NCBI RefSeq assembly: GCF_027286325.1
Contig: NZ_CP114589.1
Coordinates: forward strand, 124,001 to 188,000
Direction of reading: 5' to 3'
Origin: Salinivibrio kushneri
GTDB taxonomy: Bacteria > Pseudomonadota > Gammaproteobacteria > Enterobacterales > Vibrionaceae
Length of the DNA: 64,000 nucleotides
The position numbers were made by a program, and so were the translations under genes. Below, piece after piece: positions 16,164 to 25,954 of this stretch; position 1 is the stretch's first letter; every line of letters starts with the position of its first letter. The notes under the pieces were generated by a model that was not told the DNA's origin, ran no database searches, and worked only from the letters and a program-made list of their open reading frames with translations.

Positions 16164-17564
16164 ATGAGCTGGGATAAGTTGAGCTCTCAGGGCGTTTCCC
16201 GACGCCAATTCTTACAAAAAACGGCAGCCATAGCGGCGCTTTCCACTCTACCCGCTTGCTCCCTAGTCTCTGCCTCTCGGCAAAGCGGCCAATGGGAATA
16301 CCATTTAAGCGCTGAGCCCAGTCAGGCCGAGTTGGTGCCCGGTTATCAAACCGACGTGCTCGCCTTTAATGGCAACATCCCAGCCCCTACTATCCGCTGC
16401 CGCCAAGGCGAGCCAGTGACGATTCACTTTACCAATAACCTCAACGAACCCACCACCATTCACTGGCATGGACTGCGTATCCCAATTGAAATGGACGGTG
16501 TACCTTTTTTATCCCAAGCGCCTATTCAGCCCGGTGAAACCTTTACCTATCGTTTTACCCCACCGGATGCCGGCACCTTTTGGTACCACCCTCACATGAA
16601 CTCTGTCGTGCAGCTAGGAAAAGGGCTGGTCGGCACCATTGTGGTGGAAGAGTCATCACCGATCGCGTTTGACGAAGAACATGTTCTCATGCTCAAGCAC
16701 TGGCACCTCGACCGCCAAGGGCAATGGAAAGATCTCGCTATTCCTCGTTATAGCGCTCGCATGGGCACACCCGGTGAGTGGGGCACCGTGAATGGTACTC
16801 ATCATCCTGAATACACACTGCAAGAAAAGGCGACCACACGGTTGCGCTTGGCCAATGTGGACAATACGCTCACCTATCCGATTCAAGTGCGCGGCGCAGA
16901 CGCTTGGATCATCGCTATCGATGGTAACCCGATTGCCACACCACGCCGGTTAGAAGAACACAAGATAGCCCCAGGGATGCGGCTAGATATTGGCCTGATT
17001 GCACCAAACGCCGGCGAAAAAGTCGAAATAATGCACATGAAAGGTGACTTTCCTTTCTTGCTCGCGAGCTTTATCTCGACGCCCTCGCATTTGCGCGAGA
17101 AAGAGCTTCCGGCGCTACCGCTCAACCCTGTACCCGCGCTTGATTTAGCCAACGCCGAAACCCGCCACTTTGTCTTTGAGTGGGCGGGTGCCATCACACC
17201 TGCTGATAAGCAAGGCAAAGGAAAACACGAGTTTTGGCTGATGAATAAGCGAGCCTGGGAGGGAATGAGTAAAGGTAATATTCCTGAACCGATCGCAACA
17301 CTCGAACGGGGCAAAACCTATATTTTCGATTTAAAGAATGTCACCCAATACCATCACCCGATTCACCTGCACGGCCACACCTTTACTGTGCTGGAAATGG
17401 ATGGCAAACCGGTGACACCTTTCCACACTGACACCGTGCTGTTGGGTAAAAATGGCCACGCCAAGGCAGCGTTTGTGGCCGATAACCCAGGCCGGTGGAT
17501 GTATCATTGCCATGTCATTGAGCACATGAAAACCGGCCTGATGGGGTTTGTCGAGGTCGCATAG
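16164..17564 (+). CDS. Multicopper oxidase, Tat-exported
   Basis: A 466-residue laccase-like oxidase. The N-terminus carries the twin-arginine motif SRRQFLQK followed by a hydrophobic stretch and LPACS, so it is exported folded and possibly lipid-anchored at that Cys. Copper motifs are complete: TIHWHGLR, FWYHPHM, HHPIHLHGHTF and YHCHVIEHMKTGLMG, giving one type 1 and a trinuclear centre with a Met axial ligand. Such enzymes oxidise Cu(I), metals or phenols in the periplasm. GAGGAGG precedes the ATG. A terminator shared with the chemoreceptor gene follows. Confidence 0.93.
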   Translation: MSWDKLSSQGVSRRQFLQKTAAIAALSTLPACSLVSASRQSGQWEYHLSAEPSQAELVPGYQTDVLAFNGNIPAPTIRCRQGEPVTIHFTNNLNEPTTIHWHGLRIPIEMDGVPFLSQAPIQPGETFTYRFTPPDAGTFWYHPHMNSVVQLGKGLVGTIVVEESSPIAFDEEHVLMLKHWHLDRQGQWKDLAIPRYSARMGTPGEWGTVNGTHHPEYTLQEKATTRLRLANVDNTLTYPIQVRGADAWIIAIDGNPIATPRRLEEHKIAPGMRLDIGLIAPNAGEKVEIMHMKGDFPFLLASFISTPSHLREKELPALPLNPVPALDLANAETRHFVFEWAGAITPADKQGKGKHEFWLMNKRAWEGMSKGNIPEPIATLERGKTYIFDLKNVTQYHHPIHLHGHTFTVLEMDGKPVTPFHTDTVLLGKNGHAKAAFVADNPGRWMYHCHVIEHMKTGLMGFVEVA

Positions 17565-17586
17565 CGGCCAAACCACGTATATAAAA

Positions 17587-17612
17587 AACGGCGAGCATTT
17601 GACTCGCCGCTT
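17587..17612. terminator. Bidirectional terminator between multicopper oxidase and chemoreceptor
   Basis: CGGCGAG and CTCGCCG form a seven-base stem. The minus-strand reading has a long T-run (from AAAAAA upstream) and the plus-strand reading ends CTTTAT, so it can stop both convergent transcripts. Confidence 0.75.
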
Positions 17613-17643
17613 TATGTCGTCACTCGGTTGTCAACCGCTACGA

Positions 17644-19599
17644 TTAACGATCCTTTTCCGTTTTAAAGCGATTCACCAACTCTGAGAGCTCTGAGGCCAC
17701 CATACGTAGCTCTGCCGCCGTGGCATTCGTTTGCTCTGCCGTGGACGCTGCGCTGTTAGCGCCTTCTAGCACACCGGTCACATTCTGATTGATATCTTCA
17801 GAAACAGAGTGCTGCTCCTCAGTGGCTGTGGCAATTTGTGCCGCCATATCGTGAATTTGTCCCACCAAGCTTTGAATGGTATCAAAGACGCTCAAGGCCT
17901 CTTCCGTCGCCTCCGTGGTGGTCTGTGAATGCTCAACACTGCCTTGCAGCTTTTCAGAGAGCTGGTTGGTGCGTTGCGTTAAGGCTTGTAGCAGCTCATC
18001 AATCTCTTCCGTTGATTTGGTGGTTTTTTGTGACAGAACACGCACTTCGTCAGCGACAACCGCAAAACCTCGCCCATGCTCCCCCGCACGCGCTGATTCA
18101 ATCGCCGCATTAAGCGCAAGCAAATTGGTTTGCTCGGCAATACCTCGAATGGTATCCAGCATGGCGGTGATATTGTCGTTTTCTTTGGTGAGCTCCGCCA
18201 TCGCGCTATCCGCTTCGTTGAGCGTGGTCGCCATTTCCTGTACGGCCGCACGGGTATTGTTCATCAAGGCCATACCACGATCGACTTCCGACTGACACTG
18301 CTGGGCGGAATCCGCCGTTTGATTACAGTTTTGAGAGACTTCGTTGGCGGTGGCCACCATTTGGTGGAACGCAGTGGCGATTTGCTCTAGCCCTGAGCGC
18401 TGCTGGTTACTGGCACCGTCTAACTGCTCCGCAAATTGGGTGGTGTGATCGGCATGAGACGACAGCTTGGTGGATCTGTCCTTAATACCAATAATCAGCT
18501 CTTGAATCACATCCACGAACTGATTAAACGCACCGGCCGTTTTACCCAGCTCATCCTGGCTGCGAACCGGTAAACGCTTGGTCAAATCACCATCACCGCT
18601 TGCCGCATCACTCAGCCCATCACTGACCGCAATGATAGATGCCGATATACGTTGAATCATAAAGTAGCCAAGCACACCAAAGACGATAACAAGGATCAGA
18701 CTGATGGACAGGATCACCGTCTGCAACTGCGTCACTTGGCCGAGAACCTCTTGCTGCGGCACAATCCCAATCAAACGCCAGCCACTCTCCGGTGCTTTGT
18801 ATTGGTTCACGAAATAGTCTTCACCATCAAAGGACGCGGCGGTAAGTGACTCGCTAAAGTTGCCGCCGCTATAAACACTTTCGACACTCCGCGCAGGCTC
18901 AAAGTTGTTATCCGGATTGTTAGGATCCGCAAGCACTGTGCCCGTGTCTTCCACCAACACAATGTAACCCGACTCACCGAGGGTAACGTCGCCCAGCATG
19001 TTTGTCAGCGCCTCTAGGGTGACGTCGACACCAATCACGCCACTCAGGCCATCTTGGGCTTGAAACTCCATCACATAATCAAGGAGGGGAGCCCCGGTAT
19101 TCACGTCTTGATAGGCAGGTACCCTGACAGGGGTGTTGCCACTCCCCTGCCCCGTCTGGTACCAAGGACGTGGCCTCGGGTCATAGTCACCCAAATCGCC
19201 TTGCGGCCATTGAATGTAACCACCGTCGCTTAAACCAAGAAACACATACGCAAAATCTTCTCGCGATTCTCCCATCGCCTCAAGCAACCCATATGCCCGT
19301 GCCTCAGTGGGGCTATTTTGCTTGGAGGTCATGGTTTGGGTTGCGCCCATATACTTGGTGACTGAGCTATCTAAGCGTTTAAGCGCGTCGCTGTTACCCA
19401 GCATCTTGGCGTTTGCCGCCAGTCCTTCTAAGTAGAATTTAAACGCATTGCCTATGTGCTGCATTTCTTTGTATGAGCTCTGCTCATAGCTTTGCAATGT
19501 ACTCGTTCGAAACTGATAGAGTGACACAATAGCGATAATGAGGGTGGGCAGGATAACGCCTGTCAGGACTACAACGAGTAATCGTTTTTTTATACTCAT
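17644..19599 (-). CDS. Methyl-accepting chemotaxis protein with dCache sensor domain
   Basis: A 651-residue chemoreceptor. It has an N-terminal membrane helix ([20 protein letters not shown]), a periplasmic dCache ligand-binding domain to about residue 270, a second helix ([19 protein letters not shown]), HAMP (residues 305-360) and a long signalling domain with the conserved hairpin [20 protein letters not shown]. It should bind a small solute and control CheA. The frame is open to 19623, but GGAGG six bases before the ATG at 19599 decides the start. That site sits in the loop of a small hairpin. Confidence 0.95.
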   Translation of the reverse strand: MSIKKRLLVVVLTGVILPTLIIAIVSLYQFRTSTLQSYEQSSYKEMQHIGNAFKFYLEGLAANAKMLGNSDALKRLDSSVTKYMGATQTMTSKQNSPTEARAYGLLEAMGESREDFAYVFLGLSDGGYIQWPQGDLGDYDPRPRPWYQTGQGSGNTPVRVPAYQDVNTGAPLLDYVMEFQAQDGLSGVIGVDVTLEALTNMLGDVTLGESGYIVLVEDTGTVLADPNNPDNNFEPARSVESVYSGGNFSESLTAASFDGEDYFVNQYKAPESGWRLIGIVPQQEVLGQVTQLQTVILSISLILVIVFGVLGYFMIQRISASIIAVSDGLSDAASGDGDLTKRLPVRSQDELGKTAGAFNQFVDVIQELIIGIKDRSTKLSSHADHTTQFAEQLDGASNQQRSGLEQIATAFHQMVATANEVSQNCNQTADSAQQCQSEVDRGMALMNNTRAAVQEMATTLNEADSAMAELTKENDNITAMLDTIRGIAEQTNLLALNAAIESARAGEHGRGFAVVADEVRVLSQKTTKSTEEIDELLQALTQRTNQLSEKLQGSVEHSQTTTEATEEALSVFDTIQSLVGQIHDMAAQIATATEEQHSVSEDINQNVTGVLEGANSAASTAEQTNATAAELRMVASELSELVNRFKTEKDR

Positions 19600-19615
19600 A
19601 CTGACCTCCGTCAGT
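19600..19615 (-). promoter_or_regulatory. Ribosome binding site held in a hairpin loop
   Basis: On the mRNA ACTGAC-GGAG-GTCAGT forms a six-base stem with the Shine-Dalgarno GGAG as its four-base loop, immediately before the chemoreceptor ATG. This could tune translation. Confidence 0.45.
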
Positions 19616-19721
19616 GACAGCACATAGGAGCATGTAGGTAAAAAGGTTGAATGTGTTGTTTTAAACTAGATCAACTATTAGTGACAATCTAATAAATAAT
19701 GCATTTGTCCCCATTTTTACT

Positions 19722-19751
19722 AAAAGGCAGACTCGTACTGCTGGCCTTTTT
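19722..19751. terminator. Orphan terminator-like hairpin between divergent genes
   Basis: AAAAGGCAG pairs with CTG(G)CCTTTT with one bulged base, and the plus strand ends in TTTTT. It lies between two divergent genes where no transcript is expected to end, so it may close a small RNA. Confidence 0.4.
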
Positions 19752-19808
19752 AGACAAAAGCAACGACTCGGCAGACACGGATTGCATGATGGCAAAAAAC
19801 CCTTTAAA

Positions 19809-19822
19809 TTAGATAAATCTAA
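19809..19822. promoter_or_regulatory. Inverted repeat TTAGAT-AA-ATCTAA
   Basis: A six-base inverted repeat with a two-base centre, 18 bases before the AhpD-like gene. It is placed to act as an operator overlapping the promoter or transcription start. Confidence 0.35.
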
Positions 19823-19839
19823 ATTAATAGGAAGGCCTT

Positions 19840-20187
19840 ATGACGAAGAAAAACTATCAGGAAATCAATCAGCAACAACTGGCGCTCAATAAACAATTTA
19901 AAGCACACAGCAGTGATACCTTATCCGCATTCGGACAGCTTCACCGGGCAGCGATGGCAGAGGGCGATCTCGATGTAAAAACCAAGGAGTTGATTGCATT
20001 AGGGATTGGCATTGCCGCGCGCTGTGATGGCTGTATTGGTGCGCACGTCGCGGCCGCTCTCAAACACGGCGCCACCAAGCAAGAGTGCGTAGAGGCCATC
20101 AATGTCGCCGTATTAATGGGCGGTGGTCCGTCATTGATTTACGGCTCTCAAGCACTGGAGGCCGTCGAGCAACTGAGTGAGGCATAG
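19840..20187 (+). CDS. Carboxymuconolactone decarboxylase family protein (AhpD-like)
   Basis: A 115-residue all-helical protein. The AhpD-type CxxC...H motif is present in CDGCIGAHV, with the upstream Glu in KTKELIALGI that serves in proton relay. Such proteins act as alkylhydroperoxidase-like thiol reductases rather than true decarboxylases. AGGAAGGCCTT precedes the ATG. It is monocistronic and borders the old (trailer) end of the CRISPR array, so it is the chromosomal gene flanking the CRISPR locus on the left. Confidence 0.88.
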   Translation: MTKKNYQEINQQQLALNKQFKAHSSDTLSAFGQLHRAAMAEGDLDVKTKELIALGIGIAARCDGCIGAHVAAALKHGATKQECVEAINVAVLMGGGPSLIYGSQALEAVEQLSEA

Positions 20188-20213
20188 CTTATTAGCGCTC
20201 GGCAACAATATCG

Positions 20214-20237
20214 GGCTGAGATGAGACGGTCTCAGCC
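20214..20237 (+). terminator. Hairpin after AhpD-like gene
   Basis: GGCTGAGA and TCTCAGCC form an eight-base stem with an eight-base loop, 26 bases after the stop codon. No T-run follows, so it is a candidate terminator only. Confidence 0.4.
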
Positions 20238-20325
20238 GTATCGAGAACCCTTGTTACTGCTAACGCAAATAGTGTATCGATATGCTGCCAAACATCTACT
20301 CGTAACATGTTCGACACTCTCTCGA

Positions 20326-20354
20326 ATCCCACCTCCTGTAGGCTCGGGGAGCAC
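20326..20354 (-). repeat. Decayed terminal CRISPR repeat
   Basis: Exactly 61 bases before the first intact repeat unit. Its inner half (GTAGGCTCGGGGAGCAC) matches the corresponding part of the repeat at 14 of 17 positions, while the outer half has diverged. The 32 bases after it (20355-20386) have normal spacer length. Degeneration of the leader-distal repeat is typical of old array ends. Confidence 0.75.
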
Positions 20355-20386
20355 ATTTTTAGATCACCGATGTTAAAGCGCAGTTT

Positions 20387-23300
20387 CGGTTCATCCCCGT
20401 GGGCACGGGGAACACAGTGATTATGAAACCATCAATATTTATGCATGCGGTTCATCCCCGTGGGCACGGGGAACACCAAAAAGCGTAACAAGAAATTCAA
20501 CGCGCTCACGGTTCATCCCCGTGGGCACGGGGAACACTATTAGTTCGTCACCAAGATACCCGAATGGAACGGTTCATCCCCGTGGGCACGGGGAACACAA
20601 CCATTGGCCCGTTAACAAAAAATGCTATTCCGGTTCATCCCCGTGGGCACGGGGAACACATTCAGTTCAAAGTCGTCTGTCTCGGTATTCTCGGTTCATC
20701 CCCGTGGGCACGGGGAACACTTATCCGCTTTTGCCTTTATCATTTCCGCGTGCGGTTCATCCCCGTGGGCACGGGGAACACTTGTTTTTGTTTGGATCGT
20801 AAACGTTCGCAAACGGTTCATCCCCGTGGGCACGGGGAACACTCAAACCAGTCTTTGTCCCCATCAGAACGAAACCGGTTCATCCCCGTGGGCACGGGGA
20901 ACACCTGGATCAGCTTACCGAGCATGACAGTGCCACCGGTTCATCCCCGTGGGCACGGGGAACACTTTATCTCTAAGACGGTTGATAATGGCTAAGCCGG
21001 TTCATCCCCGTGGGCACGGGGAACACGAAGTCACTTTTAAGACGACCACCGGTCATCACGGTTCATCCCCGTGGGCACGGGGAACACAAAACAGGCCGCC
21101 GTTTTGTACCGTCTTTTAACGGTTCATCCCCGTGGGCACGGGGAACACGCCGCAATATATCGCGATTAGCAATGTTAGTCTGGTTCATCCCCGTGGGCAC
21201 GGGGAACACGGGCAGCGTTACCAACTCACCGTGGCGGATGCCGGTTCATCCCCGTGGGCACGGGGAACACTTTTGAACAAACATAGATGTATTGCCAACG
21301 TCCGGTTCATCCCCGTGGGCACGGGGAACACGCCAAGGCAGTACGTGGCGGGGGCTTGCACTGCGGTTCATCCCCGTGGGCACGGGGAACACAAACTACA
21401 TGGTGGGGGAAGATTTGGTGGTGACGGTTCATCCCCGTGGGCACGGGGAACACATAACAAGTTATTGAAACTGCGTACAGGCGAACGGTTCATCCCCGTG
21501 GGCACGGGGAACACTTTAATGGTTCCATGTATTTTCCCTTAATCGGCGGTTCATCCCCGTGGGCACGGGGAACACCTGTGCGGATTCGTTTTTGTAAACG
21601 CGTTCGCCGGTTCATCCCCGTGGGCACGGGGAACACCTTTTTCGAATGTCAACTTGTGCCCTTACGAACGGTTCATCCCCGTGGGCACGGGGAACACGGT
21701 AGTGACATCAAAGAAGACGTCATGTCACGGCGGTTCATCCCCGTGGGCACGGGGAACACGCGCCACTAGAACAATTGGATAGTTCATCCGCCGGTTCATC
21801 CCCGTGGGCACGGGGAACACTGATGGTTGTGGTCCCCAGCAAACAAAACCGCCGGTTCATCCCCGTGGGCACGGGGAACACCATGTATGCGTCAACGTCA
21901 TCACCGTCTAGGGCGGTTCATCCCCGTGGGCACGGGGAACACAAAGTGGTGGAATCTATGGCCATGTATGGTGGCGGTTCATCCCCGTGGGCACGGGGAA
22001 CACACAAACCCGTGCGCAAAGATTTTTTAATGCGCCGGTTCATCCCCGTGGGCACGGGGAACACGCGCACCATCAGCATCAAAACAGCCATTATTCGCGG
22101 TTCATCCCCGTGGGCACGGGGAACACTCAATTTTACGTATAATGTCAACGACGGCGTGCGGTTCATCCCCGTGGGCACGGGGAACACCTAGGAGCCGGAC
22201 TACACGGCACTATATCGGTCGGTTCATCCCCGTGGGCACGGGGAACACTTGAGGATAACCCACATATTACAGGATCAGAGCGGTTCATCCCCGTGGGCAC
22301 GGGGAACACTCATTATACGCGCCTGCCAACGTTTTCATTGTCGGTTCATCCCCGTGGGCACGGGGAACACGATACAAACATCATTTATCGCTGGCTAAAC
22401 GGCGGTTCATCCCCGTGGGCACGGGGAACACGAAGTTCACCGCATCAAGGTGATGTGCAAACACGGTTCATCCCCGTGGGCACGGGGAACACTTTTTCAC
22501 CGACCTAAACGCTGGTGCGGCTAACGGTTCATCCCCGTGGGCACGGGGAACACTTCTTTACGTGATGTCATGTCTTCGTCACTCTCGGTTCATCCCCGTG
22601 GGCACGGGGAACACCGTAAGCAGCCATAGAGACATTATCATTACCGCGGTTCATCCCCGTGGGCACGGGGAACACGACGTAAAAGGGCATCGAGACTACT
22701 CGCCGGACGGTTCATCCCCGTGGGCACGGGGAACACAAAATATCACTCCTGTTAGTAATGGCGGCGTGCGGTTCATCCCCGTGGGCACGGGGAACACGCA
22801 CTTGCTCAGCCACCCAATGCACGTCACGACCGGTTCATCCCCGTGGGCACGGGGAACACATCTGCCCCCAGCCGAACACAATACCAAGCTGCGGTTCATC
22901 CCCGTGGGCACGGGGAACACTTTACGGGCGTCGTGAAACATGGCTTTGTCGTCGGTTCATCCCCGTGGGCACGGGGAACACACCCGTACCAGGTTTTGCG
23001 GAAGGCGGTATGGCGGTTCATCCCCGTGGGCACGGGGAACACCCCATAATCTGGCGCGACTGGTGAACAGGTGACGGTTCATCCCCGTGGGCACGGGGAA
23101 CACCGGGAAGTATATCACCAGCGGTGATCATGAAGCGGTTCATCCCCGTGGGCACGGGGAACACTGTGTCGATATCCCAAAAGACACACGTGCTATCGGT
23201 TCATCCCCGTGGGCACGGGGAACACTTTATGGAACCCATCAACAAGCTGTTGACACACGGTTCATCCCCGTGGGCACGGGGAACACCCGCTATCAAAGCG

Positions 23301-24628
23301 CCTGGGCGTTACAACTGGCGGTTCATCCCCGTGGGCACGGGGAACACGTACGTTCACTCAAGGAACGAACGTCGTAATACGGTTCATCCCCGTGGGCACG
23401 GGGAACACTTTTTCACGCGCAAATGCCGCTTTGCGTTTAGCGGTTCATCCCCGTGGGCACGGGGAACACTGTTGTGTTGGCTGCGACACGTTGCTGCAAG
23501 GCGGTTCATCCCCGTGGGCACGGGGAACACCAGAAGCGGTATCAAGAGAAGTTAATGACAAACGGTTCATCCCCGTGGGCACGGGGAACACAAATCAAGG
23601 AGATGATGAGTTGGGGAATCCAACGGTTCATCCCCGTGGGCACGGGGAACACCTCTCCACAGAAGTCATTACGCTAAACTACGACGGTTCATCCCCGTGG
23701 GCACGGGGAACACCAAATCCTGACTCACTACAGCCCCTGACGAACCGGTTCATCCCCGTGGGCACGGGGAACACTGCGCCTTGGTCTCATGGATCACGCG
23801 ACGGTACGGTTCATCCCCGTGGGCACGGGGAACACAGTAGTCGTTTAATTGGCATCGGTTGTCACTCCGGTTCATCCCCGTGGGCACGGGGAACACGTAT
23901 CAGCAATTCTGACGGTATTACCAGAGAACGGTTCATCCCCGTGGGCACGGGGAACACATATAATAAACGGTAATGTCGCGCAATTGATGCGGTTCATCCC
24001 CGTGGGCACGGGGAACACTTGCGTCGGCTTTTCTAGTGCTGACTCGGTGACGGTTCATCCCCGTGGGCACGGGGAACACTGAGTCGGTGAAAATAAGTCC
24101 ATAATCTCTCTCGGTTCATCCCCGTGGGCACGGGGAACACAACGAGATTAACTACGACAAAACGCTGGTCAGCGGTTCATCCCCGTGGGCACGGGGAACA
24201 CATCTTCCGAAAGTCCACTATCTGTCGCTCGGGCGGTTCATCCCCGTGGGCACGGGGAACACGGTTAAATCTACGGGACTGTTAACAGTAAAATCGGTTC
24301 ATCCCCGTGGGCACGGGGAACACTAAAAGAAATGCTATCCTATCACGACAAGTGGCGGTTCATCCCCGTGGGCACGGGGAACACTTCTACAGCGCATGAA
24401 TAGTCACGTTCTACCTCGGTTCATCCCCGTGGGCACGGGGAACACTCGTTGTGCCCGAGGTGGAGTACGAGGGTCGGCGGTTCATCCCCGTGGGCACGGG
24501 GAACACCCACAGCACTCAGGTTAGCGTCAAAGTCCGGTCGGTTCATCCCCGTGGGCACGGGGAACACGAAGTTTATCCGCACTAACGAAAGTCTGTCTGC
24601 GGTTCATCCCCGTGGGCACGGGGAACAC
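20387..24628 (-). CRISPR. Type I-E CRISPR array, 70 identical repeats, 69 spacers
   Basis: The repeat reads GGTTCATCCCCG ... CGGGGAACAC on the plus strand. Its complement starts GTGTTCCCCG and ends ATGAACCG, the standard I-E form, so crRNAs are made from the minus strand. Counting the conserved preceding C, repeats are 29 bases and spacers 32, giving a 61-base period. Four units are 62 (repeats starting at 20877, 21732, 22099 and 22832). I saw no variant within the 28-base core in any of the 70 copies. The repeat holds a seven-base stem (CCCCGTG/CACGGGG) that Cas6e would cut. The leader end is at 24628, next to cas2. Confidence 0.98.
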
Positions 24629-24706
24629 TCTAAACGGATATTACTGTTTTATATAACAAAAATCGACCTGCATTTTTCTACCAACTTTTTAAAGAGCAAA
24701 CTGGGC
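24629..24706 (-). promoter_or_regulatory. CRISPR leader
   Basis: About 78 AT-rich bases between the cas2 stop and the newest repeat. Read toward the array it contains TTGGTAGA and ends GTTTAGA directly against the repeat, both also found in the E. coli I-E leader as I remember it. It should carry the array promoter and the sequence used for spacer integration. No clear IHF consensus is visible. Confidence 0.7.
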
Positions 24707-25006
<300 letters not shown>

Positions 25007-25927
25007 TTAGCCGCTCCTATGTCCGCTATCACCGATTGATTTTGGCTCAGGTATAGCTGGTGGTTGGGCGTCATGAGGCGGTTCAGGCGGTGCAATATCA
25101 CCTGCCGCTAATACCTCTTCGATCATCGGAATAATATTTTTCAATAACTTGCTGGTTCTAAAGAGTTCACGACAAGCAAGACGTACTTGTCTATCAGGTG
25201 CTGCGGGTGAAGAGGCGGCAACTTTGAAGGCGAGTGGTATGACCGTGTCAAATTTAACAATGTCTGCAATATCATAAACAAACGAAAGTGGTTTACCCGA
25301 GTGGATAAATCCAATCGCCGGCGCGTAACCAGCTGCTAAAATAGCCGCTTCAGTCACGCCATAAAGGCAACTGGTCGCCGCACTAATACATTGATTGGTC
25401 ACATCGCCTTTATCCCAGTCATTTGGATCATAGTTGCGGCCATGCCATTCAACGCCGTATTGCTTGGCCAATATTTTGTAGCTGTTGCGTACTCGAGCCC
25501 CTTCAATTCCACGTAATTGTTCAACACTACGTCTTTGAGGCGCCGGCTCACCAAATCGTCGCTCAAACATTTTACGCACGACTTTTAGACGTAAATCAGG
25601 GTCAAGCGCAAGCTGCGCTTGGTATAAAAGACGATCAGACCGCGCACCGCCAGGTTGCCCCACAGAATACAGTCTCACCCCTGCTTCACCGACCCAAATC
25701 AATAATGTACCCGTTGTTGCCGCGAGTTTAACCGCAGCATGACTGATGCGCGTACCCGGCTCCAACATAATGCATACCACTGAGCCCACTGGGATATGCA
25801 TTCGTTCACCATTCACCTCATCAATCACAACAAAGGCACCATCACGCACATCAATGCGCCCCATCCCGACAAAAACCATCGAACGCCTGTCTTTTATCGG
25901 GATAGGTTTCAACGGAATGAACCCCAT
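25007..25927 (-). CDS. cas1: Type I-E CRISPR-associated endonuclease Cas1
   Basis: A 306-residue integrase subunit. Metal ligands are present: Glu in LRGIEGARVR, His in GFIHSGKPL and Asp in YDIADIVKFD. The proline-rich C-terminal tail (APPEPPHDAQPPAIPEP) is expected in I-E Cas1, where it contacts the PAM-containing prespacer. GGAGG precedes the ATG by four bases. It is followed at once by cas2. The pair looks functional, consistent with a long, uniform array. Confidence 0.97.
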   Translation of the reverse strand: MGFIPLKPIPIKDRRSMVFVGMGRIDVRDGAFVVIDEVNGERMHIPVGSVVCIMLEPGTRISHAAVKLAATTGTLLIWVGEAGVRLYSVGQPGGARSDRLLYQAQLALDPDLRLKVVRKMFERRFGEPAPQRRSVEQLRGIEGARVRNSYKILAKQYGVEWHGRNYDPNDWDKGDVTNQCISAATSCLYGVTEAAILAAGYAPAIGFIHSGKPLSFVYDIADIVKFDTVIPLAFKVAASSPAAPDRQVRLACRELFRTSKLLKNIIPMIEEVLAAGDIAPPEPPHDAQPPAIPEPKSIGDSGHRSG

Positions 25928-25954
25928 GGTGCCTCCATATTTATTGGCCGATAT

